Assembly (NCBI GenBank): GCA_001804205.1
Contig: MHFM01000016.1
Span: 2,277 to 12,316, forward strand
Source: Omnitrophica bacterium RIFCSPLOWO2_01_FULL_45_10b
Lineage (GTDB): Bacteria; Omnitrophota; Omnitrophia; Omnitrophales; Danuiimicrobiaceae
Length of the DNA stretch: 10,040 bases
Direction of reading: 5' to 3'
Shown in pieces: positions 1-5,834 of this stretch. A program made the position numbers and the translations under genes. The notes under the pieces were generated by a model that was not told the DNA's origin, did no database searches, and saw only the letters and a list, made by a program, of their open reading frames with translations. How positions within the stretch are numbered: the first letter of the stretch is position 1; the number at the start of each line of letters is the position of its first letter.

Positions 1-162
1 CTTATCCTTTTCTTTGATAGGCATACAGATGTCCATTTAAAGAGTACCCATGGAAAAGGAGATTTACAAGCAGCTAAAGGAATAATCCCCTGTAATGACT
101 TAAGGATTAGGGGTTGAGAAGTGTTAATAAATTGGGAAAGAAAGTAGGGTTAAGAGATAGCT

Positions 163-1221
163 TTATACTTCGCGGCTGGACAGGATTACATCCGAATCGC
201 TCATTACACGATCCAATAGGCTTGGCTCCGAATATCCCGCTAATGCATAACGACGGCCGACCGCATTATTGTTGTAATCCATTTTATGATCTGCTTCGCC
301 TTCCTTGGAATCGCCAACTTCATGCGCATCGGTAACCCTCTCGGCAAAATCAGGGCCGTAAGCTTTCGTCAGCAAATAACTCCATAAAACGTGCCGATAA
401 GGATCTTCTGAAATGTCCGGATTGAGCCGATGAGCCTGCTCCGCCATATTCTGAGCATAATCTTGAATCATCAAAAGTTCCTGCGCCAGCAGAGGATGTT
501 GGCTTACCAAATCAAGTTCGGCCTCACTCACTCTTTCTTGTGTCCCTTTCGTTAACTCCTCGGCAATCACTCGAATGTCTTCCCGATCCATGATGAGATA
601 GTATTGATCTCCTTCTTGCCGGATCCCAAGCCGTACTTTGAACGTCTTTCCTTTCGCCATCACGTTACTGACCGCAGAAAATTGAACAGCGACTCCGGTT
701 TTTCCGTGGGTGATAAGCCCGGCCAAATCCTGCATTAAAATTCTAAGGCCGGAAGCTCCTGCTTTGGGATTCAAAAAGTCCAATTGGAAAGGAATTTTTA
801 AATGGCCTGTGTCAATCCGGTCTTCTTCATCTTCGGAAATTCCCGGGACATTGCTCGCGGGACGGCGAAAGACAGCGCTTAAACCCCTCGCTGTTAGGAC
901 AAATTTCCGATCGCCCAAACTCTTCAGCTGAAGGGCTGCCTCATCAACGCTCAGAACAAACTCGCGTTTCGCCGACAAACTATCTTCCTGAGTTGTTTTG
1001 ATATACCCCTTAAAATTTCGCCAAACAATGGTGCGCCATGGGTTCCACTTTACTTGGGAAAACTTCGCGTCTGCTATTTCGACGCCTAGCTTAGCGCTAT
1101 TCTGTGTCAGATAGGCAAGTCCCTCATACGAAACGTGCGTCAATAAAGAACTGCTAACAAAGTAAAACCCTATGAATAAAAGCGCGAAGATAACGATCAA
1201 AGCCAACAAAAATTTTCCCAT
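163..1221 (-). CDS. Membrane-anchored protein of unknown function with a DUF6973-like C-terminal domain
   Basis: This encodes 352 residues. Residues 4-22 form one hydrophobic segment after a single Lys, which reads as an N-terminal membrane anchor or uncleaved signal, so the rest is probably periplasmic. Residues 30-210 look beta-rich and loosely recall AsmA-like membrane proteins, but I cannot assign a family. The C-terminal part is more distinctive: RH at 276-277 in a helix (PYRHVLWSYL), TDAHE at 297-301, and MDYNNNAVGRR at 314-324. This order resembles the RH...W, DAHE, MD..NNxVGR pattern I associate with DUF6973, a domain of unknown activity. The His and acidic residues could form an active site, but that is inference. 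The gene starts 39 bp after the tRNA methyltransferase stop, so co-transcription is likely. The ATG has only a weak purine stretch (GGGAAA) upstream. The protein ends soon after the NNAVGR motif. Confidence 0.75.
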   Translation of the reverse strand: MGKFLLALIVIFALLFIGFYFVSSSLLTHVSYEGLAYLTQNSAKLGVEIADAKFSQVKWNPWRTIVWRNFKGYIKTTQEDSLSAKREFVLSVDEAALQLKSLGDRKFVLTARGLSAVFRRPASNVPGISEDEEDRIDTGHLKIPFQLDFLNPKAGASGLRILMQDLAGLITHGKTGVAVQFSAVSNVMAKGKTFKVRLGIRQEGDQYYLIMDREDIRVIAEELTKGTQERVSEAELDLVSQHPLLAQELLMIQDYAQNMAEQAHRLNPDISEDPYRHVLWSYLLTKAYGPDFAERVTDAHEVGDSKEGEADHKMDYNNNAVGRRYALAGYSEPSLLDRVMSDSDVILSSREV

Positions 1222-1260
1222 GTCAATTTCCCGCTGTGATGGCGTCTTAAAATGCGAACC

Positions 1261-2055
1261 TTACGGTGAGGATGGCTTCACTGCAAATACGATAAACTCG
1301 GTATGTCCAATCATGCGCTGTTCGGGCCTGGTTTTTCCGGGACGGGCTAAAATTCCGCGCACTAAAATTTCCATTGCTTCAATCATCACAAAGCCGGATT
1401 TTTGAAGGGCCTCGGCCATCTTTTCAATTTGATTATAGGTAGGATTGAGCGCGGCAATCCGGCCCCCATTTTTTAAACTTGCCTTGATCACTTCCACCTC
1501 ATGCCATGGTTCCGGAACGTCGGAAACAATGGCATCCACCTCAGTTTCATCAAACGGTTCATGTTCCTCCCGCTTATGAAACTCAACATAAGGAAGCAGT
1601 TTGGCTTTCTTTAAATTGCCTTCGGCTAATTTTATAAAATCTTCGCGCCGGTCGTACGTATATACTTTTCCATCCGGCGCCACTTGAGCCGCCAGCGCCA
1701 ATGTCAAAGCGCCGGAGCCTGTCCCGATTTCGATGACGCGGCCTCCGGAGCGAATGCCTAATTTCATCAAAATCATGGCAGCGTCCTTCGGATAAATGAT
1801 TCCGCTTTCGCGCCGTGCCTTCATAATAAGATCATCAAGCGTCGGTTCTAAAAGAATGGCTCTGGCCGCGCCAAAATCAAGCCAATCGCCGTACGATTTA
1901 CCGATCAAATCACGCAATTCAATGGGCCGGCCGCGGTGAATGGCAAATTTCCGGTCTCCTTTTACTTCAATCAGGTAACTGACTTCGTCGTCAAAATAAA
2001 TCAGAACCGGATCGCCTTCTTGGATTATATTTTTGGATTCAAGCGAAGTATCCAA
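1261..2055 (-). CDS. trmI: tRNA (adenine-58-N1)-methyltransferase, TrmI/Gcd14 family
   Basis: This predicted cytosolic enzyme uses S-adenosylmethionine to methylate N1 of adenine 58 in the tRNA T-loop, which stabilises the tRNA elbow; family members work as tetramers. The 264-residue length is typical. The N-terminal family domain is visible as KFAIHRGRPIELRDLIGKSYGD-like residues near 36-57 and as RRESGIIYPKDAAMI at 81-95. The Rossmann methyltransferase follows: SAM-binding motif I VIEIGTGSGALT at 107-118, the acidic ribose-binding strand YTYDRRED at 132-139, and the motif IV region DAIVSDVPEPW at 174-184. The C-terminal signature RPEQRMIGHTEFIVFA at 243-258 is characteristic. The start is TTG, chosen because AGGAG lies 6 bases upstream and no ATG fits as well. 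A repeat-filled spacer separates it from the redoxin gene; it shares the strand with the gene downstream after a 39-bp gap. Confidence 0.93.
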   Translation of the reverse strand: MDTSLESKNIIQEGDPVLIYFDDEVSYLIEVKGDRKFAIHRGRPIELRDLIGKSYGDWLDFGAARAILLEPTLDDLIMKARRESGIIYPKDAAMILMKLGIRSGGRVIEIGTGSGALTLALAAQVAPDGKVYTYDRREDFIKLAEGNLKKAKLLPYVEFHKREEHEPFDETEVDAIVSDVPEPWHEVEVIKASLKNGGRIAALNPTYNQIEKMAEALQKSGFVMIEAMEILVRGILARPGKTRPEQRMIGHTEFIVFAVKPSSP

Positions 2056-2061
2056 TGATTT

Positions 2062-2066
2062 CTCCT
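2062..2066 (-). promoter_or_regulatory. Ribosome binding site fixing a TTG start for trmI
   Basis: Read on the minus strand this is AGGAG, 6 bases before the TTG at 2055-2053. A strong, ideally spaced site before a non-ATG codon is the reason to accept TTG as the start. Confidence 0.7.
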
Positions 2067-2070
2067 ACTT

Positions 2071-2222
2071 GGGTGCATCCCACAAAAGGCTGTTGTCATT
2101 CTGAGGCCGACCCTAAAGGGCTGCTTCGCGGAGGCCGAAGAATCTAAGATCCTTCGCCCGCCAAAGATCGTTGGCGGGCTCAGGATGACACAAAGAAGAA
2201 TTGCCTAAAATGGGATACACCC
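2071..2222. repeat. Nested inverted repeat filling the redoxin-trmI spacer
   Basis: The outer arms are GGGTGCATCCCA (2071-2082) and TGGGATACACCC (2211-2222), complementary at 11 of 12 positions. They enclose a second inverted-repeat element (2094-2190). The right arm ends 2 bp from the redoxin stop and the left arm lies 4 bp from the trmI ribosome binding site, so the structure occupies nearly the whole spacer. A minus-strand transcript through here would fold into a long hairpin, which could be a processing, attenuation or stability element, or the remains of an inserted mobile repeat. Confidence 0.7.
2094..2190. repeat. Palindromic intergenic repeat (TGTCATTCTGAG type), 97 bp
   Basis: The ends are TGTCATTCTGAG (2094-2105) and CTCAGGATGACA (2179-2190), complementary at 11 of 12 positions. 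Inside are a perfect stem of CCCGCCAA-type sequence around 2156-2179 and a second palindrome, CGAAGAATC/GATCCTTCG, around 2137-2156. I know this organisation as a dispersed, non-coding palindromic repeat in many metagenome-derived genomes. It shares ends and a Ctaagat/CTagat-CCTTCG segment with the element inside the helicase gene at 7136-7240. Confidence 0.8.
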
Positions 2223-2224
2223 TC

Positions 2225-2824
2225 CTATTTAAATGAGCGTTTTACGGTGCAGCCTACACTTTTTGTTTGAGGATGAGGGACAGGATTTCCGGAAAGGAGC
2301 GCCTCTAGCGCTTCACGCACATAGTGCTTACTAACACGATTTGTTTCGCTCCAGCCTTGATCATCCACCGCTCCTTCGTAAGCTAATGTCCCATCTCGAT
2401 CAATAATGAAAACGTGCGGGGTAGTAATGGCGCCAAATTGATCCGCCACTTGATTGCCCGGATCCATAAGGATCGGATGATTCACTTTCCGTTTCTCGGC
2501 GATATCCTTAATTTGTTCCAATGTTTCATTGGCATTCGAATCAATTGCAAGCACCACAACATCCTTTGAGCTATAATCCGTGGCGATCTGCTTTAATTCC
2601 TCTTGATAGCGAATCACAAACGGGCATTCAGCCGACCAAAAATGGAGCATCACAATTTTACCGCGGTATTGGGACAATTGATGGTTAGCTCCTGTCGTAT
2701 CTTTCAGTTGAAGGTCAGGAACGGTTTCGCCCAATTTGACTATTTTCTTATCCAAAAATCCTGCCGCAAAAACTGAAGTGGCAAGTACAAAAAGAAATAA
2801 CGAAAAACTTAAAATTTTATTCAT
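2225..2824 (-). CDS. Exported thioredoxin-fold redoxin (AhpC/TSA-like)
   Basis: This 199-residue protein starts with a signal peptide: Lys3, a hydrophobic core at about 4-19, and an Ala-rich cleavage region near 19-22 (VFAAG). It therefore probably acts in the periplasm. The redoxin domain begins with LGETVPDLQL and contains FWSAECPFVIRY at 62-73. Only Cys67 is present there (CPFV instead of a CxxC pair), which is more like a peroxiredoxin or thiol peroxidase than a classic disulfide oxidoreductase. The cis-Pro region ITTPHVFIIDRDG lies at 133-145, followed by YEGAVDD at 149-155. A second Cys, Cys192 in the C-terminal TKSVGCTVKR, is typical of this subgroup and could be the resolving Cys. The exact substrate cannot be told; peroxide reduction is inference. 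The start overlaps the stop of the upstream ferritin-like gene by 8 bp, which suggests translational coupling. Confidence 0.88.
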   Translation of the reverse strand: MNKILSFSLFLFVLATSVFAAGFLDKKIVKLGETVPDLQLKDTTGANHQLSQYRGKIVMLHFWSAECPFVIRYQEELKQIATDYSSKDVVVLAIDSNANETLEQIKDIAEKRKVNHPILMDPGNQVADQFGAITTPHVFIIDRDGTLAYEGAVDDQGWSETNRVSKHYVREALEALLSGNPVPHPQTKSVGCTVKRSFK

Positions 2825-3047
2825 CGGGTTGTTCTCCTACAATTTTTAAAAGCGTGCGGACCAACTCCGCGTGTTTTTTCTCATCTGAAATGAGCTGTTT
2901 GAAATCATTTTGAAGTTTAGTTTCATCCTTGTATTTTTTTTTGAATTCTTGAAGGAGCGCTTGATAAGCCGTGATGCTCTGTTCCTCAAGTTCAAGCATC
3001 TTTTGAAACCGCATGCCCCAAAGCTCTTTATACAATTTTCTCTGCAT
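2817..3047 (-). CDS. Small ferritin-like helical-hairpin protein (copy A)
   Basis: This encodes 76 residues, nearly all helical and highly charged, with no signal peptide, so it is probably cytosolic. Two predicted helices stand out. The first carries LELEEQSITAYQALL (18-32), with Glu21/Glu22 and Tyr28. The second carries SDEKKHAELV (54-63), with Glu56 and His59 in the ExxH spacing used by ferritin-like diiron proteins. A normal ferritin fold needs two such hairpins in one chain. One hairpin per chain recalls rubrerythrin halves or the two-helix encapsulated ferritins, which build the metal site by dimerising. No encapsulin gene or obvious cargo-loading tail is visible. The gene overlaps the redoxin start by 8 bp, so the two products are probably made together. 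Iron binding, ferroxidase or peroxide-related activity are inferences. It is probably related to the 3303-3539 protein; both share the HAEL segment. Confidence 0.78.
   Translation of the reverse strand: MQRKLYKELWGMRFQKMLELEEQSITAYQALLQEFKKKYKDETKLQNDFKQLISDEKKHAELVRTLLKIVGEQPDE
2834..2838 (-). promoter_or_regulatory. Ribosome binding site of the redoxin gene
   Basis: Reads AGGAG on the minus strand, 9 bases before the ATG, and lies inside the last codons of the upstream ferritin-like gene. It supports the overlapping start. Confidence 0.65.
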
Positions 3048-3051
3048 CTTA

Positions 3052-3301
3052 CCCCGTTAGAAACACTAGAATCCGTTAAAAATTCTATCTAAAGCAATTT
3101 GTGAAAACATTTAATTATAACGCCGTGTGCAAGTTTTCCCCTCTCCCTTAGGGAGAGGGGTAGGGTGAGGGTAACTCATTCCTTACTCCCCCCTCATCCT
3201 AACCTTCTCCCCGCTGGGGAGAAGGAATCAAAGTAAAACTCGCACATCGCGTTAATTGTAAATAATAAACCTGAATTTAACAAAGAAAGTTTCTAATGGG
3301 G
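3052..3301. repeat. 250-bp nested inverted repeat between the two ferritin-like genes
   Basis: The outer ends are CCCCGTTAGAAAC (3052-3064) and GTTTCTAATGGGG (3289-3301), complementary at 12 of 13 positions. A second imperfect paired tier is 3111-3137 with 3235-3261 (for example GTGCAAGTTTT against AAAACTCGCAC). A third is TAGGGTGAGGG (3161-3171) with CCCTCATCCTA (3191-3201), plus two self-contained hairpins. The element starts 4 bp upstream of the copy A start codon and ends 1 bp from the copy B stop. I see no ORF in it. It could be a non-autonomous mobile element or a structured RNA segment separating the two genes. Confidence 0.75.
3138..3225. repeat. Cruciform-like core: two perfect hairpins (CCCTCTCCC-type repeat)
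   Basis: Hairpin 1 is CCCCTCTCCC-TTA-GGGAGAGGGG (3138-3160). Hairpin 2 is CCTTCTCCCC-GCT-GGGGAGAAGG (3203-3225). Each has a perfect 10-bp stem and a 3-base loop. A third stem at 3161-3171/3191-3201 sits between them. I recognise this CCCTCTCCC/GGTGAGGG layout as a dispersed bacterial intergenic repeat. Neither hairpin is followed by a clear T-run, so I do not call an intrinsic terminator, though an effect on readthrough is possible. Confidence 0.8.
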
Positions 3302-3302
3302 C

Positions 3303-3539
3303 TTATTTTTCGTTATATTCTGCAATTCGTTTCAAAAGCTCGGCATGACGCTTTGTATCGTGCACCAAAACGTGAAGAATGGCCTTGATTCGGCGCCGGT
3401 CCTCAATCGGAAAATAATTTAAATCCCCATCATTTTGATAATGCAAACCCAGCACATAAAGATCCACTTCCTCCTCCTGTCGGAGTTTCAGAAGTTGATC
3501 CTTAAACTGCTTTGAAAGAGGCTTTGAAATTTTCCCCAT
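3303..3539 (-). CDS. Small ferritin-like helical-hairpin protein (copy B, degenerate metal motif)
   Basis: This encodes 78 residues, helical and charged, with no signal or membrane segment. Helix 1 carries LRQEEEVDLYVLGLHY (19-34); helix 2 carries HDTKRHAELLKRI (60-72). Aligned to copy A, DEKKHAEL corresponds to DTKRHAEL: His65 is kept, but the Glu three residues before it is Thr62, so the usual ExxH metal motif is broken. A short loop with NDGDLNYFPIEDRR (36-49) separates the helices. This could be a non-catalytic partner of copy A, use other ligands (Glu22-24, Asp26, Asp61), or be unrelated to metal binding. The start lies 8 bp after the DUF255 stop with no visible ribosome binding site, so it probably depends on translation of that gene. 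Assignment to the ferritin-like group is weak; that it is a real gene is more likely. Confidence 0.65.
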   Translation of the reverse strand: MGKISKPLSKQFKDQLLKLRQEEEVDLYVLGLHYQNDGDLNYFPIEDRRRIKAILHVLVHDTKRHAELLKRIAEYNEK

Positions 3540-3547
3540 GCTGAGGA

Positions 3548-5824
3548 TTATTGTACAAGAAGTTCGCTTAACTTCTCAAGTTCAGAAGTTGGTAAATTGC
3601 ACACATAGTTTTTGCACACATAAATAGTCAATGCTCCACTGAGCGGAGGCTGATTTTTAAGAAAAGGGGAGATCGCTTCAATTCGCTTAACCGCTTCCCC
3701 TTTCGAAGGATGAAATATAACCACTTTATTCGGTAAAAACAAAGAATAAATTTTATGTACCGCGGCCGGTAATTTCTGATCTTGCGCATCTCCCGAAATG
3801 ACAATCTCTCGAGTTGGCCCCAGCACGAAATCTAAGGCCATCATCATCTGAGAAAATCCGGCCGGATATTGGGCGAGCTGATGAGAAAAAGCGTCCATGG
3901 CTTCCTGGGCTTTGGTTTCCAATCTAGGGTCCATCGTAAAGCGGCTGAGACGAAAAAGTGCCAAAACAGCCACAGAATTTCCGGATGGAACGGCGCCGTC
4001 GTAAATTTCTTTCGTGCGGGAGATGAGCGCTTCGGCGTCATTGGCCGTAAAGAAAAAACCGCCGGATTCACGATCCCAAAAGAGCCGGATCATTTCATTG
4101 GCGAAAAATTGAGCTTCCTCCAAATAATGCGGATCAAATGTCGCTTCGTAAAGATCGATAAGGCCGTTTGCGAAAAACGCGTAATCCTCCAAAAATCCCG
4201 GGACTGATACTTCCTCGTCGCGGTACAGATGCATTAAGCGCCCTTGTCCGTCATTGCGAGGGAGCGAAGCGACCGAAGCAATCCCTGAGATTGCCGCGCC
4301 CTGCTTCGCAGGGCTCGCAATGACGGAATTTTTCAAAATAAAATCAGATGCTTTTTGGGCGGCCTTCATGTAGCGTTCTTCTCCCAAAACACGAGAACCA
4401 AAGGCCAGGCTTGAAATCATGAGCCCGTTCCAATCGGTCAACACTTTATCATCCAAATGAGGCCTTGGCCGCCCTTTACGAATTTCAAAAAGTTTTGTTT
4501 TTGCCTGCTTTAAAATTTGATTGATTTCCGCCGGTGTTCGTTCGAATTTTTTCGCTGTTTCTTCCAAAGTACGCTTCACATACAAAATATTTTTACCTTT
4601 AAATTCGCCCTGCGGATCATGGGCCGCGTTGCCACCCAATTCAACGCCGAAATAATAATTAAAAATCTCGACATCTGATGTTCCAAGATGTGTTTCAATC
4701 TCTTGATGAGACCAAACATAAAAAGCGCCCTCTCGTTTTTCTTTTGGCTTGCCCGGATCCGGCGCACCTGCCTTGCCGGCAGGCAGGCTGTCAGCATCTT
4801 CGGCGGAATAAAATCCGCCCTCAGAGTCGGTCATGTCGCCTAAGACGTAATCAAAAATTTCACGGGCTACTTGCGCATACTCAGGCCTCTCAGTCGCCTG
4901 ATAAGCTTCTAAATAAGCTCTCGCCAGTACGGCTTGATCGTAAAGCATTTTTTCAAAATGCGGCACATGCCAATTTTCATCTGTTGAATAGCGGTGAAAC
5001 CCTCCGCCCATTTGATCGTACATTCCTCCGCGCGCCATCCCTTGAAGTGTTTTTTCAACCATCTCAAGTGCCCGTGGGTCTTTCGAACGTTTCCAATAAC
5101 GCAAAAGGAAAGAAATGATATGGGCTTGCGGAAATTTTGGAGCTTCAGAAAAACCGCCTTTTTCGGAATCAAACCGCGAGGCGAATTGCTCATACGCTTT
5201 TTGGAGCACCGTTTCATCCAAAGTCTGGCGCTTAACCCCCTTATGGGCCGCTTCCTCTTGAATGGCTTTGGTAAGCTCTTCGCTTGATTTTTTGATATGG
5301 TCGCGGTCGTTTTTCCACTTTTGATGGATGGCATTTAAAACCGTCAAAAACCCGGGCCTTCCCCAGCGATCAGTCGGCGGAAAATAAGTGCCGGCATAAA
5401 ATGGTTTTAGATCGAGCGTCAAAAAAACGCTCATGGGCCAACCGCCGGAACCGGTCATGGCCATCGTAGCTTGCATGTAAATGTGATCGATATCAGGGCG
5501 TTCTTCGCGGTCTACTTTAATGGCGACAAAATACTCGTTCAAAACCTTTGCAATTTCTGGATTCACAAAGGATTCTTCTTCCATCACATGGCACCAATGG
5601 CAAGTGGAATATCCGATGGAAAGAAAAATAGGCTTATCTTCTTTGCGCGCCTTGCGAAATGCTTCCTCGCCCCACGGATACCAGTCCACGGGGTTGTGAG
5701 CGTGTTGAAGAAGATAGGGGCTTTTCTCCTGCGCTAACTTATTGGTGTAAGTTTCCGACATTGCTTGAGGTGCTCCTAATGTCAACATGGCAAGGACAAT
5801 ACTTAAGACCTTAGAAACGCTCAT
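3548..5824 (-). CDS. DUF255 thioredoxin-domain protein (YyaL / SPATA20 type), possibly exported
   Basis: This encodes 758 residues. After a possible signal peptide (1-21: Lys5, hydrophobic stretch, APQA) comes the DUF255 thioredoxin-like domain, starting NKLAQEKSPYLLQHAHNPVDW and holding the redox pair Cys75-His-Trp-Cys78 in STCHWCHVMEEESF. GGWPMSVFLT and FYAGTYFPP follow at 127-149. From about 200 to 670 lies an alpha/alpha-barrel resembling six-hairpin glycosidases, with VPHFEKMLYDQ (287-297), LTDWNGLM (462-469) and AVPSGNSVAVLAL (611-623). The C-terminus has Cys737 and Cys742 (YVCKNYVCNLP). The biochemical role of the family is unsettled; a thiol-disulfide role coupled to a sugar-binding fold is often proposed. 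Two palindromic repeats sit in frame, at residues about 346-353 and 500-526. Without these and the signal the length is close to 700, near the usual family length. It leads the putative operon. Confidence 0.93.
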   Translation of the reverse strand: MSVSKVLSIVLAMLTLGAPQAMSETYTNKLAQEKSPYLLQHAHNPVDWYPWGEEAFRKARKEDKPIFLSIGYSTCHWCHVMEEESFVNPEIAKVLNEYFVAIKVDREERPDIDHIYMQATMAMTGSGGWPMSVFLTLDLKPFYAGTYFPPTDRWGRPGFLTVLNAIHQKWKNDRDHIKKSSEELTKAIQEEAAHKGVKRQTLDETVLQKAYEQFASRFDSEKGGFSEAPKFPQAHIISFLLRYWKRSKDPRALEMVEKTLQGMARGGMYDQMGGGFHRYSTDENWHVPHFEKMLYDQAVLARAYLEAYQATERPEYAQVAREIFDYVLGDMTDSEGGFYSAEDADSLPAGKAGAPDPGKPKEKREGAFYVWSHQEIETHLGTSDVEIFNYYFGVELGGNAAHDPQGEFKGKNILYVKRTLEETAKKFERTPAEINQILKQAKTKLFEIRKGRPRPHLDDKVLTDWNGLMISSLAFGSRVLGEERYMKAAQKASDFILKNSVIASPAKQGAAISGIASVASLPRNDGQGRLMHLYRDEEVSVPGFLEDYAFFANGLIDLYEATFDPHYLEEAQFFANEMIRLFWDRESGGFFFTANDAEALISRTKEIYDGAVPSGNSVAVLALFRLSRFTMDPRLETKAQEAMDAFSHQLAQYPAGFSQMMMALDFVLGPTREIVISGDAQDQKLPAAVHKIYSLFLPNKVVIFHPSKGEAVKRIEAISPFLKNQPPLSGALTIYVCKNYVCNLPTSELEKLSELLVQ
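4248..4326. repeat. 79-bp palindromic element inserted in frame in the DUF255 gene
   Basis: Perfect 13-bp terminal inverted repeats CCGTCATTGCGAG (4248-4260) and CTCGCAATGACGG (4314-4326) bound the element, with a further CCCTGCTTCGCAGGG hairpin near its right end. It encodes residues about 500-526 of the DUF255 protein, an Ala/Ser-rich low-complexity stretch between LKNS and QGRLMHLYRDEE, where relatives as I recall them run straight from the helix into a GRL..YR segment. This is a known dispersed repeat type, here read as protein. Its length is not a multiple of three, so keeping the frame needed a small change at the junctions. Confidence 0.85.
4767..4787. repeat. 21-bp GC-rich palindrome in the DUF255 gene
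   Basis: A TGCCGGCA core is flanked by CCTGCC and GGCAGG, with one extra T breaking perfect symmetry. It encodes the LPAGKAG stretch (about residues 347-353), directly after the conserved SAEDADS motif and before the conserved EGAFYVW. This short palindrome is a frequent dispersed repeat in some metagenome-derived genomes, so I read it as a small in-frame insertion in a variable loop. Confidence 0.55.
5773..5777 (-). promoter_or_regulatory. Possible ribosome binding site for an internal start of the DUF255 gene
   Basis: Reads AGGAG on the minus strand, 11 bases before the ATG of Met22 (5761-5759). The upstream ATG (5824) has only AAAGG 13 or more bases away. Starting at Met22 would remove the signal-like segment and give a cytosolic protein beginning like most DUF255 proteins. 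Both starts may be used; I cannot decide from sequence. Confidence 0.35.
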
Positions 5825-5834
5825 CTTATGATTC

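Noticed and set aside
1..162. Intergenic stretch with a tiny frame, ATG at 50 to TAA at 85, and CCCCT/AGGGG complementarity near 87-115
   Set aside because: The frame is 11 codons with a stop just upstream. The stem is about 5 bp with a long loop and no T-run, so neither a gene nor a terminator can be supported.
3138..3225. CRISPR-like regularity of the GC-rich repeats
   Set aside because: There are only two inverted hairpins of different sequence, with no direct repeats or spacers of constant length.
2817..3539. Encapsulin cargo system based on two-helix ferritins
   Set aside because: No encapsulin shell gene is in the window and neither protein has a recognisable cargo-loading tail; kept only as a structural comparison.
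3869..4207. Plus-strand open frame of 112 codons opposite the DUF255 gene
   Set aside because: It lies fully antisense to a gene with clear conserved motifs and has no recognisable protein features or ribosome binding site.
4678..5118. Plus-strand open frame of 146 codons opposite the DUF255 gene
   Set aside because: A shadow of the real gene; its sequence is basic and low in structure, and part comes from the GC palindrome.
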